A DNA stretch of 29,535 nt, from assembly GCA_964475955.1 (NCBI GenBank), contig CAYYZY010000093.1:1-29535 (forward strand), given 5' to 3'. Position numbers and translations under genes: made by a program. Shown here piece by piece: positions 1 to 9,950 of the stretch. Source of the DNA: DATKZH01 sp964475955. Its GTDB lineage: Bacteria; Planctomycetota; Planctomycetia; Pirellulales; Thermoguttaceae. The notes under the pieces are model-generated. The model ran no database searches and was not told the DNA's origin. It saw only the letters and a program-made list of their open reading frames with translations. The stretch's first letter is position 1. The number at the start of each line of letters is the position of its first letter.

Positions 1-241
1 GCTCGTAGTGGCCCAGGTCGAGGTCGGTCTCGCTGCCGTCGTCGAGCACGTAGACTTCGCCGTGCTGGTAGGGGCTCATCGTGCCCGGGTCGACGTTGAT
101 GTAGGGGTCGAACTTCTGCATGCGCACCGAGAGCCCGCGGTTCTCCAGCAGCATGCCGATCGACGCGCTGGTCAGCCCCTTGCCCAGGGAACTGACCACG
201 CCGCCGGTGACGAAGATGTGCTTGGTCGTGTGTTGCGTCAT
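1..241 (-). CDS. pyrG: CTP synthase, N-terminal 80 residues (gene runs off the window)
   Basis: CTP synthase makes CTP from UTP with ATP and glutamine in the cytoplasm. Only the first 80 codons are present, reading down from the ATG at 241; the gene continues beyond base 1. The visible part is the start of the synthetase domain: residues 9-22 contain IFVTGGVVSSLGKG, the ATP-binding loop typical of PyrG, followed by RMQKFDPYINVDPGTMSP (about residues 40-57), which lines the nucleotide sites and is nearly invariant in the family. It lies 152 bases behind kdsB on the same strand, a common pairing because KdsB consumes CTP. A plausible promoter sits at the kdsB stop codon. Identification is very secure; the rest of the protein cannot be judged here. 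Confidence 0.97.
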   Translation of the reverse strand, partial: MTQHTTKHIFVTGGVVSSLGKGLTSASIGMLLENRGLSVRMQKFDPYINVDPGTMSPYQHGEVYVLDDGSETDLDLGHYE

Positions 242-390
242 GGGATCACCGTCCTGGCTGAAGAGGGATGCCTCGTGCTCCAGGAGACCGGCAGCCCGCC
301 GGCAATGCGCACGGGACCCTCCTGCCCGGCTCGCACGTGCTCAGCAGGACACCGCGCGACTGCCCGCCTCCCGAGACGATCGAAGCGTCC

Positions 391-419
391 ATTCTACGCC
401 CGGCGGCCCCGTTCGACAA
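391..419 (-). promoter_or_regulatory. Candidate sigma70-type promoter for pyrG
   Basis: Read on the minus strand, TTGTCG (complement of 414-419) is followed after exactly 17 bases by TAGAAT (complement of 391-396). The -10 matches the consensus at five of six positions and the -35 at four of six. It overlaps the end of kdsB and would give a leader of roughly 145 bases before the pyrG ATG at 241, so pyrG could be transcribed independently of kdsB. Seen in sequence only. Confidence 0.4.
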
Positions 420-1176
420 ACCGGCGGTAGTCTTCCGCCGTGTCGATTCCGGAGGTCACCTCGGGCACGACCCCCACGAGAATGGAGTAGCCGGCATCGA
501 GCACGCGGAGCTGCTCCAGCTTCTCCAGCCCCTCCAAGGGGGATTGGGGGATTTGGGAGACGTGGAGAAGAAAGTCGCGCCGGTACGCGTAGAGGCCGAT
601 GTGCTGGTAGAAGTGCGACGGGTCGGCCTCGAGCAGCCGGTCGTCCCAATCGCGCACGTGGGGGATCGGGCTGCGGCTGAAGTACATCGCCCGGCCCGAC
701 GAGCTGAACACCACCTTCACGCACGCCGGGTCTTCGAGCTGTTGGCGGCTGCGGATCGGCGTGGCCAGGGTCGACATCACCGCGGTGGGGTCCTCCTCCA
801 GGAGCCGAATCACCAGGTCGATCGACGCCCCGGGCAGCTCGGGCTCGTCGCCCTGGAGGTTGACGAAGATGTCGACATCGGCCAGCCGGCGCGCCAGCTC
901 GGCCACGCGGTCGGTGCCGCTGGCGGCCTCGGGCGAGGTCATCGCGGCCTCGCCGCCGAAGGCGCGGACCTCGTCGCGGATCTCTGCGTGATCGGTGGCC
1001 ACGCACACGCCGGTCGGGCGGGTCGCCCGGCGCGCCGCCTCGTACGTGTGCTGGATGAGCGATTTGCCCGTCTCCCGCAGCAAGAGCTTGCGTTCGAGCC
1101 GGGTAGACGCCAGGCGCGCGGGGATGACGACGAAGCTGGTGCTGCGGACCCTCAACCTGGGGGCGGGGTGGGCCAT
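394..1176 (-). CDS. kdsB: 3-deoxy-manno-octulosonate cytidylyltransferase (CMP-KDO synthetase)
   Basis: KdsB activates KDO with CTP to give CMP-KDO, the donor for the inner core of lipopolysaccharide, in the cytoplasm. The 260-residue product has the family's usual length. Near the N-terminus IPARLASTRLERKLL corresponds to the nucleotide-binding loop (usually R-L-P-G-K-P-L; here the P-G is E-R). ATDHAEIRDEV, SGTDRVAELARR and NLQGDEPEL follow in the expected order, and GIDTAEDYRRF is the typical C-terminal signature. The ATG at 1176 is chosen because AAGGAGGA (complement of 1182-1189) lies about six bases upstream. It precedes pyrG, whose product supplies the CTP it uses. It indicates an organism that makes KDO-containing lipopolysaccharide. 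The loop substitution is a small oddity but does not change the call. Confidence 0.95.
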   Translation of the reverse strand: MAHPAPRLRVRSTSFVVIPARLASTRLERKLLLRETGKSLIQHTYEAARRATRPTGVCVATDHAEIRDEVRAFGGEAAMTSPEAASGTDRVAELARRLADVDIFVNLQGDEPELPGASIDLVIRLLEEDPTAVMSTLATPIRSRQQLEDPACVKVVFSSSGRAMYFSRSPIPHVRDWDDRLLEADPSHFYQHIGLYAYRRDFLLHVSQIPQSPLEGLEKLEQLRVLDAGYSILVGVVPEVTSGIDTAEDYRRFVERGRRA

Positions 1177-1275
1177 GACGGTCCTCCTTGACCACCTGCC
1201 GGCTGTCGAAACGCCCAGGTTCTAACCGATTTCCCGCGCCGAGCCTAGATCAGTGGCAAGCCACGGGCGTCGCCC

Positions 1276-1914
1276 TCACGCCTTGCGCGGCTCGGCGAAC
1301 AGGCGCTCGAGCCCCACGCGGAAGCCGGGGAGCACTTCGCCGCCCTCGAGCGCCTCGGCCTCGCTCACCTCGACCGGCTCCTCCTCGGCCGAGCGGAACA
1401 CGTGCACCTGGCGTATGGCCGGGTAGACGTACCAGACGAGCTCGACCCCCGCGGCGAAACAGTCGTGCAGCTTCCCTCGCATCTCTTCGCGCGTGTTACC
1501 CTTGCTGATCACCTCGACGGCCAGATTCGGCGCCAGGTTCCACAGCGACTCGTGAGGGATCCGGCCGCCCGGCAAGCGGTCCCACGAAATGAAGGAGACG
1601 TCCGGGATGCGAACCAGTCCCGGAGCGAGGCGCATCATGCCGTCCGCGCCGAGCACGATTCCCAAGTTGTGCTCGTCGACATGGTTCCCCAGTAGACGGG
1701 CAATCAACAACGCCAAATACGCTTCGTAGGTACCCACGGCCTTCTCCACCAAGACGCCGTCGACGAGCTCGCAGAGCCGATTCTCACGGTCGTGGATCTC
1801 CACCACGTCGTCCTCGCACGCCGTGCCCGGCGGCGGATTGACCCGGATGCGGTTGAGCGGAATCGCGCCGAACCGCTCGGCCAGATCGACGGCGGTCGCG
1901 ATCGCGTGGGACAT
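1276..1914 (-). CDS. Uma2-family (DUF820) putative PD-(D/E)XK endonuclease
   Basis: The 212-residue protein has the features of the Uma2/DUF820 family, which shares the restriction-endonuclease fold and is expanded in planctomycetes and cyanobacteria; its biological role is mostly unknown. Visible are CELVDGVLVEKAVG (about residues 48-61), the core acidic strand IPDVSFISWDRLPGG (103-117) and NLAVEVISKGNTREEM (130-145), where D105 and E134 are the likely metal ligands. K147 in RGKLHDCFAAGVELVW fits the distal lysine, and GVELVWYVYP matches the usual G-v-x-e-Y-W-l-v-d-P. It is on the same strand as kdsB, 99 bases upstream of it, with no functional link apparent. It may be a solitary mobile-type gene. 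The family is clear; substrate and role are not. Confidence 0.9.
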   Translation of the reverse strand: MSHAIATAVDLAERFGAIPLNRIRVNPPPGTACEDDVVEIHDRENRLCELVDGVLVEKAVGTYEAYLALLIARLLGNHVDEHNLGIVLGADGMMRLAPGLVRIPDVSFISWDRLPGGRIPHESLWNLAPNLAVEVISKGNTREEMRGKLHDCFAAGVELVWYVYPAIRQVHVFRSAEEEPVEVSEAEALEGGEVLPGFRVGLERLFAEPRKA

Positions 1915-1939
1915 GGAACCTACCTCAATGAGTACGGCG

Positions 1940-2033
1940 GGCTTGTCTCCAGCGCAGCACTCGTGCGCGCTTCCCGGCGGAACGGCCCGCCGGCAGTCTT
2001 TATTCTGGCGTCGCCACCCCGGCGAGACAAGCC
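1940..2033. repeat. 10-bp perfect inverted repeat in the Uma2-glmS divergent region
   Basis: GGCTTGTCTC at 1940-1949 is the exact reverse complement of GAGACAAGCC at 2024-2033, with 74 bases between. It lies in the 393-base stretch 1915-2307 between the divergent Uma2 and glmS genes, a stretch with no convincing gene. It may be the ends of a degenerate palindromic element or a regulatory structure. No function can be assigned. Confidence 0.35.
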
Positions 2034-2189
2034 GAACTTACGCGCCGACGCCCCCCGCCGGAGTGGCCCCGCATCGCTTGGCACGCGGCCGAGCAGCCGG
2101 CCTCGCGCGTTGAACGAGGGGCATGGCGTGGGTTCTCCGTCGGGCGGCTCGGCCGGCTCCGTTTTTGCCCTTCGTCACCCCTGGCAATC

Positions 2190-2198
2190 TGCTACACT
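2190..2198 (+). promoter_or_regulatory. Candidate extended -10 promoter for glmS
   Basis: TG-C-TACACT at 2190-2198 has the extended -10 form TGnTATAAT, with four of six -10 matches. A weak TTCGTC at 2171-2176 lies 16 bases upstream. It is about 110 bases before the glmS ATG. The same word, TGCTAYACTTGC, recurs at 17415 before the response-regulator operon, which strengthens both calls. Nothing resembling the glmS ribozyme was recognised between here and the start codon. Confidence 0.4.
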
Positions 2199-2307
2199 TG
2201 CACAGCCTTTTCCACCTCCGGTGCGCCGTTGCGCCGCGCCGCAGGGCGGGAGAAGGGCCCTCTGGCACGGAGAAGTCGGTCAGAACGCTAACACAAGGAT
2301 CGGGCAG

Positions 2308-4176
<1,869 letters not shown>

Positions 4177-4236
4177 CCGGCCCGCCCTGCCGGAAAGGGA
4201 CGGCACGCGGAGCGAGGCCGGCAACGAGAAGCCGGC
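4177..4236 (+). terminator. Two GC-rich hairpins after glmS, possible terminator
   Basis: Directly behind the glmS stop, CCGGC (4177-4181) can pair with GCCGG (4189-4193), and further on GCCGGC (4217-4222) with GCCGGC (4231-4236) around an 8-base loop. Neither is followed by a T run, so intrinsic termination is uncertain. Apart from these, nothing else was recognised in 4177-4456. Confidence 0.25.
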
Positions 4237-4456
4237 AGGGGGTGGGGCCGAAAGCCCCTGTACCGCGTCGGCCGACGGCGCCCCACGCGGCTGCGGCGTT
4301 CTCGCGCTGCGTTGGCCCGCGATCCTCGCCCACCTCGGCCGCCGGGTCCCCATCGCTTCTGACTGATGGAGGCCCGTGAGGGGCTGCGGCGATGCGCGGC
4401 CACCGGAGCCGCGCGCATGTCCTGATGCTGACTCCGCCGACCGCGCGCCGCTCCCG

Positions 4457-4487
4457 TTGAAACAGGGGGGGTGCGTACCACTATAAT
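4457..4487 (+). promoter_or_regulatory. Consensus-like sigma70 promoter with no adjacent gene
   Basis: TTGAAA (4457-4462, four of six matches) and a perfect TATAAT (4482-4487) are separated by 19 bases, slightly longer than optimal. The nearest downstream gene on this strand is the DUF1559 gene 700 bases away, with a palindromic element and an assembly gap in between. It may drive that gene, an untranslated RNA, or something lost in the gap. Confidence 0.45.
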
Positions 4488-4576
4488 TGACTGGCTCCGG
4501 TGCCATCGGGTCGATCCCTTTCCTTCCGCAAACGGGTAGGCCAGCCTATCCGGCAGGCGCCGCGGGTTTGCGGTGA

Positions 4577-4700
4577 TGGTACAGTCTGGCCGATTCCACG
4601 GCGTGACGGGTCGTCACACAAGCCCGAAGCGCAAGCGAGGGAATGGATTGCGCTGCTCGCTTGCGCTTCGGGCTTGTGTCAGCACGGCCAACCTGTACCA
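4577..4700. repeat. 124-bp MITE-like palindromic element of a planctomycete repeat family
   Basis: The element has matching ends: TGGTACAG-tc-TGGCCG at 4577-4592 and CGGCCA-ac-CTGTACCA at 4685-4700 are inverted copies. Inside are two perfect 24-base inverted arms, 4616-4639 and 4656-4679, around a 16-base loop; the arm core is AAGCCCGAAGCGCAAGCGAG. I recognise this core as a dispersed palindromic repeat in planctomycete genomes, where it is often mistranslated as peptides containing SPKRKR. It carries no gene, so it would depend on a transposase elsewhere if mobile. No target-site duplication could be established because of the gap on its right side. Confidence 0.75.
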
Positions 4701-4701
4701 C

Positions 4702-4801
4702 NNNNNNNNNNNNNNNNNNNNNNNNNNNNNNNNNNNNNNNNNNNNNNNNNNNNNNNNNNNNNNNNNNNNNNNNNNNNNNNNNNNNNNNNNNNNNNNNNNN
4801 N
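4702..4801. other. Assembly gap of exactly 100 unknown bases
   Basis: One hundred Ns, a conventional placeholder length. The 46 bases before it (4656-4701) are identical to the 46 bases after it (4802-4847), so the two contig ends share a repeat. The true length may be zero after merging the overlap, or larger if several copies of the palindromic element are present. Confidence 0.99.
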
Positions 4802-4847
4802 CTCGCTTGCGCTTCGGGCTTGTGTCAGCACGGCCAACCTGTACCAC
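4802..4847. repeat. Second copy of the 46-bp repeat at the right edge of the gap
   Basis: Identical to 4656-4701: the right palindrome arm plus the outer terminal end of the MITE-like element. It is either the end of a second element or the same end represented twice by the assembly. From 4848 to the DUF1559 start at 5188 no further gene or clear promoter was recognised. Confidence 0.85.
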
Positions 4848-5187
4848 GATCCGGTTCACAATTGGGTTGCAGCGGGGGCGACTATCGGCTATTGTCGGCG
4901 TATGGGTGCCATGCCGATCGGCTCACGATCGGCACCGGATAACCTGAGCGGCCCACCGCTGAACGGCGGGTGCGGCTTGCAGTGGCCCCGAAAGACCGAT
5001 TGCAGGACGGTCGACGGGCCTTGCGCCGGCCGGGGCCACAAGCGTCTTTCTCGCGCTGAGTTGCTGTCCGGACCTGGGGGGAACATGGCCGGAACGCCGC
5101 GATCGCGTACGCGTCGCTCTTCTTGCGGCTACCCGTTCGCCTCCCTCGCGCGATTTCTCATTCTTCTTCTCCCGGGGAGGTGGTTCC

Positions 5188-6159
5188 ATGCGAAGGCGTA
5201 GAGCGTTCACGCTTGTCGAGCTGTTGGTCGTGATCGCGATCATCGGCATTCTGATCGCGCTGTTGCTTCCCGCGGTGCAGGCGGCTCGGGAAGCGGCCCG
5301 GCGCAGCCAATGCACCAATAACTTGAAGCAGATCGCGCTGGGCCTGCACAACTACCACGACACCTACAAGTCATTTGCTTCCGGATGGATTCATCCCGGT
5401 CGGGGCGGTTTCGAGACGTGGGGCTGGTCGGCGTTCGCGCTGCCGTTCCTCGAGCAGGGTGCCCTGCACGACCAGATGGGGGTCTCCGACGACTTCATCG
5501 GCCACAGCATGCAATCGGCCGACTGGCAGCGCGTGCGCGACGGGATGCAGACCGTGCTGGCCGCCTTCATGTGCCCTTCCGACGACGGCTACCATCGAGA
5601 GGGCCTCGTCCACTGGGCGCGCCGGTTTAACGGCGGGGTCGGCTGGAACACGCACAACTACCGGCCCGCGGTCAGCAACTACATGGGCCATACCGGCCAT
5701 TACGTGACCGGCGGCCACGCCCCGATCAGGCGGCGGTCGAACACGGGCATCTTCTTCGGCGACAGCGACGTCGCCTTCAGGTCGATTCTCGACGGCACGA
5801 GCAACACGTTCCTCGTCGGGGAGCGCGACACGGCTTTCTGTCGCTCGGGTACCTGGGTGGGCGTGCGCAACACCGCCGGCGAGGGGAGCCGCGGCATCTG
5901 GACGGTGATCGGCGGCAGTCGGGCCCGGCTCAATCAACCCGATCCGCCCATCTATTGGGGCTCCAACAACGGGTGCGGCGAGGGCTTCAGCAGCCTTCAC
6001 CCCGGGGGAGCGAACTTCGCCATGTGCGACGGCTCGGTGACGTTCATCTCCGAAACCATCGACCACCACCACGTGCACGGCAATCACGACCATCCCAATA
6101 ACGGAGTCTACCAGCGACTAGGGTCGCGCAACGACAAGCTGCCCGTCGAATCCCCCTAG
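5188..6159 (+). CDS. DUF1559 domain-containing protein with pilin-like N-terminus
   Basis: This 323-residue protein belongs to the planctomycete-expanded DUF1559 family. It starts with a type III (prepilin) signal: MRRRR, then AFTLVELLVVIAIIGIL (residues 6-22), a hydrophobic helix with the conserved Glu5 of mature pilins. The position before the cleavage site is Ala rather than Gly. The conserved AREAARRSQCTNNLKQIALG follows (residues 32-51), then GTSNTFLVGER in the second half. The C-terminal H-X9-DG motif appears as HPGGANFAMCDG. GGGGAGG at 5174-5180 is a good ribosome-binding site for the ATG at 5188. Members are thought to be surface or pseudopilin-like proteins, but no function is established. 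The tail is His-rich (DHHHVHGNHDH). It is paired with the lipoprotein gene that follows 128 bases later. Confidence 0.95.
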   Translation: MRRRRAFTLVELLVVIAIIGILIALLLPAVQAAREAARRSQCTNNLKQIALGLHNYHDTYKSFASGWIHPGRGGFETWGWSAFALPFLEQGALHDQMGVSDDFIGHSMQSADWQRVRDGMQTVLAAFMCPSDDGYHREGLVHWARRFNGGVGWNTHNYRPAVSNYMGHTGHYVTGGHAPIRRRSNTGIFFGDSDVAFRSILDGTSNTFLVGERDTAFCRSGTWVGVRNTAGEGSRGIWTVIGGSRARLNQPDPPIYWGSNNGCGEGFSSLHPGGANFAMCDGSVTFISETIDHHHVHGNHDHPNNGVYQRLGSRNDKLPVESP

Positions 6160-6287
6160 AACTTCGTAACAAGAGTTGTGCGAGTATTCTGATCGTTTAG
6201 GGCCGGCGGCCGTCGGTGGTCGGGCCCCGCCAGTGCGCTGGGGACGGGCGTTCCTTCGGCGAATCCACAGCGAAGAAAGGACGGAAC

Positions 6288-6749
6288 ATGCGCAAACCGT
6301 TTTGCTTGGCGTCTTTCGCGGTCGCCGCGGCGGGGCTGGCGGCGGCCCTGGCCGGTTGCGGCTCGTCGTACGACGTGGGCAAGGTGTCCGGCACGGTCAC
6401 GCTCGACGGCGAACCGCTCGCCGGCGCGGTCGTCACGTTTTCTCCCACCAAAGGTGGGGCCCCGTCATTCGGCCGGACCGACGCGTCGGGCAAGTACACG
6501 TTGCAGTACACGCGCGACACGGCCGGCGCGGAGATCGGCGAGCACTCGGTCAGTGTCAGCACCCACACCAGTGGCGACCCAGACGCCGACCCTCCCCTGC
6601 CCGCAAGCCCGGAAAAGGTGCCGACCAAGTACAACGTCGACACCCAGTTGACCAAGACGGTGGAACCCGGCCCGAACACCATCGATGTCGTCCTGGACTC
6701 TGAGGGCGAAATCGTTCAGCCGGATGAGATGACCCGCCCGCCCGAGTGA
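6288..6749 (+). CDS. Lipoprotein with carboxypeptidase-regulatory-like (transthyretin-like) domain
   Basis: The 153-residue product has a lipoprotein signal: a charged start, a hydrophobic stretch (residues 5-20) and the lipobox LAGC ending at Cys24. After a short linker, VSGTVTLDGEPLAGAVVTF (residues 34-52) and GRTDASGKYTLQY form the start of a beta-sandwich of the carboxypeptidase-regulatory type, common in planctomycete lipoproteins encoded next to DUF1559 genes. The ATG at 6288 is chosen because it starts the signal peptide and has AAGAAAGGA just upstream (6273-6281); an in-frame ATG at 6216 would add an uncharacteristic leader. It is probably exported and lipid-anchored. Its partner and function are unknown. 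It is convergent with the NhaC gene, whose stop lies 114 bases away. Confidence 0.88.
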   Translation: MRKPFCLASFAVAAAGLAAALAGCGSSYDVGKVSGTVTLDGEPLAGAVVTFSPTKGGAPSFGRTDASGKYTLQYTRDTAGAEIGEHSVSVSTHTSGDPDADPPLPASPEKVPTKYNVDTQLTKTVEPGPNTIDVVLDSEGEIVQPDEMTRPPE

Positions 6750-6863
6750 CGGCCGATAACGGGCCCGGCAGGAAGACGTGCTTGCGGCCGGGGGGCGATT
6801 TGGGCGACCCGCTCGAACGCCGGGAAGGACCGCCCCTTCCATCAAGCAGCCTTCAGCAGGGCG

Positions 6864-8681
6864 TCAGCAAAAGACGAGCGTCACGGCGGTCCAGCAGACG
6901 GCCGCCAGGAGGGCGGCGACCGTGGCTTGGGGAATCTGCGTGCGCACGTGGTCCATCAGGTCGCAACCGCAGCACATCGAGCTGAGCACCGTGGTGTCGG
7001 AGATGGGCGAGCACTGGTCGCCGTACACGCTGCCGTCCATCACCGCCGCGAAGCAGAGGGTCATGAAGAACATCGGGTGCGCAAGCCCGTTGGCCTCGGC
7101 CACGGCCCAGGCCAGCGGCATGGCCAGGGGGAAGGCGACGGCGTAGGTGCCCCAGCTCGTGCCGGTGGAGAAGGCGATCACGATCGTCAGCAACTGGAGC
7201 ATCACGGGCAGGGCCCAGTAGGGGACGCGGTCGCCCAAAAGCTCCACCAGGTAAATGCCCCCTCCGGCGTCCTTGCTGATGCTCCCGATGGTGATCGCCA
7301 AGAGGAGGATCACCGACCCGAGCACCACGCCCTTGAGGCCGTCGGTCAGGCCCTCCACGAGGGTCTTCAGCCGCATGCCCCGCCCCAGCGCCAGCACGAT
7401 GGCCACGAGCAGGGCCGACCCGAAGGCCCAGCGCACCTGCGGCGACCCCATCACGATGAACGTGCCGATGGCGATGCCGATCAACACGGCCAGCGGGGCG
7501 AAGAAGTCGACCACGTGGGGCGTGTAGCCCTGGGGCACACGGCTGGTGTGCAGCTCCTTGGCGGCCAGCGGCTCGGCCTCGGGGTGGTCGAGTTGCCCGG
7601 TGGCGCGCGCCCGCTCGATCGCGGCCCGCATCCTCCGGCCGAGAAACGGCGACCGTTCGACGGCCAACAGGAAGGTGAACGTGACGGCGAAGATGGCGTA
7701 GAAGCAGAACGGCACACTCATGAAGAAGAACCGGATCCGCAGCTCCTCGGTCGCCAGCCAGGAAACGCCGGCCACAAAGATGAACGCCTGGATGTAGCCC
7801 GGCCAGGCATTGAACGCCAGTTGCGAGGCGATGGGCGAGGCCGTGGAATCGACGATGTAGGCCAACTCCTCGTGGCTGACGCCCTCCTCGTCGGCCAGCG
7901 GCTTGACCGTGGTGCCCACCAGCACGGTGCTCACCGTGCCGCCCTGGAAGAAGATCACCCCCAGGAGCCAGGCGACGAACTTGGCGGTCTTCGGCCCGCG
8001 CACGAAGCGCCGCGTCATCAGTTCGGCGAAGGCCCGGGCCGCGCCCGTGCGGCTCCACACGCCGAGCAACCCGCCCAACAGCCAGAGGTACAGAAGCAGC
8101 ACGCCCGCGGCGTTGGTCGTGGCGAAGTTGGCCACGAAGACGTCGTCGGTGAGATCGTACAGGCCGAGCATGAACGCGCCGACCACGATCCCGCCGACCA
8201 GCGACATCAGCGGCTCCCGGGTGATCCAGCACAGGCCCACCGCCACGGCCGCCGGCAACAGCGACCAGATGCCCCAGTGGCGCTTGGCGATCAACTGGAA
8301 GTAGAGGCGCTGCGGCTCGCCGTCGACGGGGCGAACCTCCCACACGTACTGCTCGGTCACTTCGGGCGCGCGGCCGGCCGCGTTGAGCCGGCCGACGCGT
8401 TTCGGGTTCAACTCGGAGGCCTCGATCGGCACGGCCTCGTCGATGTAAACGGGCTGCTTGCCGACCACGTAGTAGAGCCGGCCGTCCTCGTCCCCGGAGA
8501 CGTCGAGCCCGATCCTCTCCACCGTCCACGTGGGCGGCACGTAGACGCCGACCAGCGTGCCGGCCACCAGCGCCACGAGGAAGAAGACGAGCGAAGGCCG
8601 CAAGGACCGCCCCAGGCGGCAAAGCGCCGACGCGCGGTCCCCGGCGGGGGGAAATCCAGAGTCGGGGGTCCCGCGGGGCAT
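6864..8681 (-). CDS. NhaC-family Na+/H+ antiporter
   Basis: A 605-residue inner-membrane protein with about a dozen hydrophobic segments. Two motifs identify the NhaC family: STGTSWGTYA from residue 505 and GDQCSPISDTTVLSSM from residue 554, followed by DLMDHVRTQIPQA. These lie in the ion-translocating core. The protein should exchange sodium (or, in relatives, organic cations) for protons. An unusual hydrophilic insert of about 80 residues (51-133) lies between the first membrane segment and the rest, longer than in typical NhaC proteins of 450-520 residues. It is 49 bases behind the LolA-like gene on the same strand and is probably the last gene of that operon. The start at 8681 has only a weak upstream GAGAGA, so a different start is possible. 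Confidence 0.9.
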   Translation of the reverse strand: MPRGTPDSGFPPAGDRASALCRLGRSLRPSLVFFLVALVAGTLVGVYVPPTWTVERIGLDVSGDEDGRLYYVVGKQPVYIDEAVPIEASELNPKRVGRLNAAGRAPEVTEQYVWEVRPVDGEPQRLYFQLIAKRHWGIWSLLPAAVAVGLCWITREPLMSLVGGIVVGAFMLGLYDLTDDVFVANFATTNAAGVLLLYLWLLGGLLGVWSRTGAARAFAELMTRRFVRGPKTAKFVAWLLGVIFFQGGTVSTVLVGTTVKPLADEEGVSHEELAYIVDSTASPIASQLAFNAWPGYIQAFIFVAGVSWLATEELRIRFFFMSVPFCFYAIFAVTFTFLLAVERSPFLGRRMRAAIERARATGQLDHPEAEPLAAKELHTSRVPQGYTPHVVDFFAPLAVLIGIAIGTFIVMGSPQVRWAFGSALLVAIVLALGRGMRLKTLVEGLTDGLKGVVLGSVILLLAITIGSISKDAGGGIYLVELLGDRVPYWALPVMLQLLTIVIAFSTGTSWGTYAVAFPLAMPLAWAVAEANGLAHPMFFMTLCFAAVMDGSVYGDQCSPISDTTVLSSMCCGCDLMDHVRTQIPQATVAALLAAVCWTAVTLVFC

Positions 8682-8730
8682 GCTATCTCTCGGCGGGGGT
8701 GGTCGCGGCGGCTTGACCCGCGCTGCCCGA

Positions 8731-9795
8731 TCAGCCGTCGGTCTGCGAGCCGCCTTGATCGGGCTTTTTCTGCTCGGGCGCGGGTTTCTCGTGAGCCTCG
8801 CTTTCAGGTTTCTCCTCGGGCGCCGCCTCGGCGTTCTCCAGCGCCTTCGCTGCCGCCTCGGCCTTCTCGAGATCGACGAGCACCTGGATCTTCTTGGGCA
8901 GCGCGAACCGGTCGCCGGGCAGGTCGGCGTTGTGCCGGTAGCTGGTGATGATCACTTCGGTCTCCAGCGTCAAGACTTTCTCCACGGTACGATGGGGAAG
9001 CATGATGCCGTCGACCTCCTTGTAATCGCCGATCAGGTTTTCCACCTTCATCTCGCCCATCTGGTGCGGGAAGGTGAGCGCCACTTTCACGGGCAGCCCG
9101 GTCTCCTGCGAGTAGTAGGCGGTGATGGGCAAGGTGCAGTCGGCGGCGTCCTCGCCCTCGTCGCCCTCGGCGTCTTTCTCGGCGGGCTTCGGTTCTTGCG
9201 CCTCCTTTGGTTTGTCGTCGGCCTCGTCGTCGGCGTCCTTGGGATAGCAGTCGACGCGGTAGCACGGCTCGCCGTCCACTTCCTCGATACCGACGCACTC
9301 CATCTTCCCGTAGAGCGATTCGAACTCGGTCGGATCGAAGTAGGAGAGCAGCAACAGGGCCTCTTTCTCCTTGCCCTTCTTGATTCGCGGGCCGGTCATG
9401 GGATTCAGCTCCCAGACGACTCGCCCGTCGGCGACGCCCTCGACCATGGAGATGCCCTGTTCGATCGGCCCGAGCCCCTCCAAATCGACGAGGGTGTACG
9501 TCCGGTTGGGCCGGGCCCCGTAGCTGGTCAGCTTCCCCCGAATGCCCAGGCCCTTGATCTCCATGGTCCCTTCCGCGACGCGGTTCGCAATCCGCTTGAT
9601 CGCCTGGCGGCCGCCGGTCGCCTCGATCGATCGTTCGATCACTTCCTTGCCGCTGGGCAGTTTCTCTTCCGGCGGGGGCGCCTCCTCGCCGCCGGTCGCC
9701 AGGGCGGGCCACGTCAAGAGGGCCAGGCACGCCCACGTAGTTTGCAGCATCGTCCTTCGAGCCAATACACCAACGGTCAAGAGACGCGGTTTCAT
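8731..9795 (-). CDS. Secreted LolA-like (outer membrane lipoprotein-sorting-type) protein
   Basis: The 354-residue product has an N-terminal signal (hydrophobic stretch about residues 16-35, ending in ALATG) after a 15-residue leader. The ATG at 9795 is supported by AAGGAGGA a few bases upstream (complement of 9802-9809). LPSGKEVIERSIEATGGRQA at residues 46-65 is the opening helix seen in planctomycete proteins of the LolA/LppX/DUF4292 type. Beta-rich segments follow (EGTMEIKGLGIRGKL, VVWELNPMTGP, GEMKVENLIGDYKEVDGIMLP). An acidic, low-complexity insert rich in D, E, K and P (about 185-215) interrupts the domain, and the tail from about 310 is a charged, Pro/Glu-rich extension. A role in carrying or sensing lipid in the periplasm is inferred from the fold family only. 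Confidence 0.72.
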   Translation of the reverse strand: MKPRLLTVGVLARRTMLQTTWACLALLTWPALATGGEEAPPPEEKLPSGKEVIERSIEATGGRQAIKRIANRVAEGTMEIKGLGIRGKLTSYGARPNRTYTLVDLEGLGPIEQGISMVEGVADGRVVWELNPMTGPRIKKGKEKEALLLLSYFDPTEFESLYGKMECVGIEEVDGEPCYRVDCYPKDADDEADDKPKEAQEPKPAEKDAEGDEGEDAADCTLPITAYYSQETGLPVKVALTFPHQMGEMKVENLIGDYKEVDGIMLPHRTVEKVLTLETEVIITSYRHNADLPGDRFALPKKIQVLVDLEKAEAAAKALENAEAAPEEKPESEAHEKPAPEQKKPDQGGSQTDG

Positions 9796-9950
9796 CGGGG
9801 TTCCTCCTTCTGTTCTGCCGGACTACCGATCGCAGGTGACTCGTCGAGGTTGCGCGAGGCCGCGGTCTCGGTTCGGCCGTTCGACGGATAGGGTGAGTCG
9901 ACGTTCACGCCGGTCGAGGTGAGAGTTGAAGATAAGGACAGCCATCCGGC

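Noticed and set aside
2200..2307. glmS ribozyme/riboswitch before glmS
   Set aside because: I could not recognise the conserved core or its pairing in the short leader.
4616..4847. CRISPR-like repeats
   Set aside because: The repeated unit is a palindrome arm of a MITE-like element, with only two direct copies and no spacer series.
4614..4947. Open frames with SPKRKR-type peptides around the gap
   Set aside because: They consist of the palindromic element and unknown bases, so there is no gene evidence.
8557..9891. Long plus-strand open frame opposite the NhaC and LolA-like genes
   Set aside because: It is a shadow of high-GC coding on the minus strand; the minus-strand proteins have signal peptides, motifs and ribosome-binding sites.
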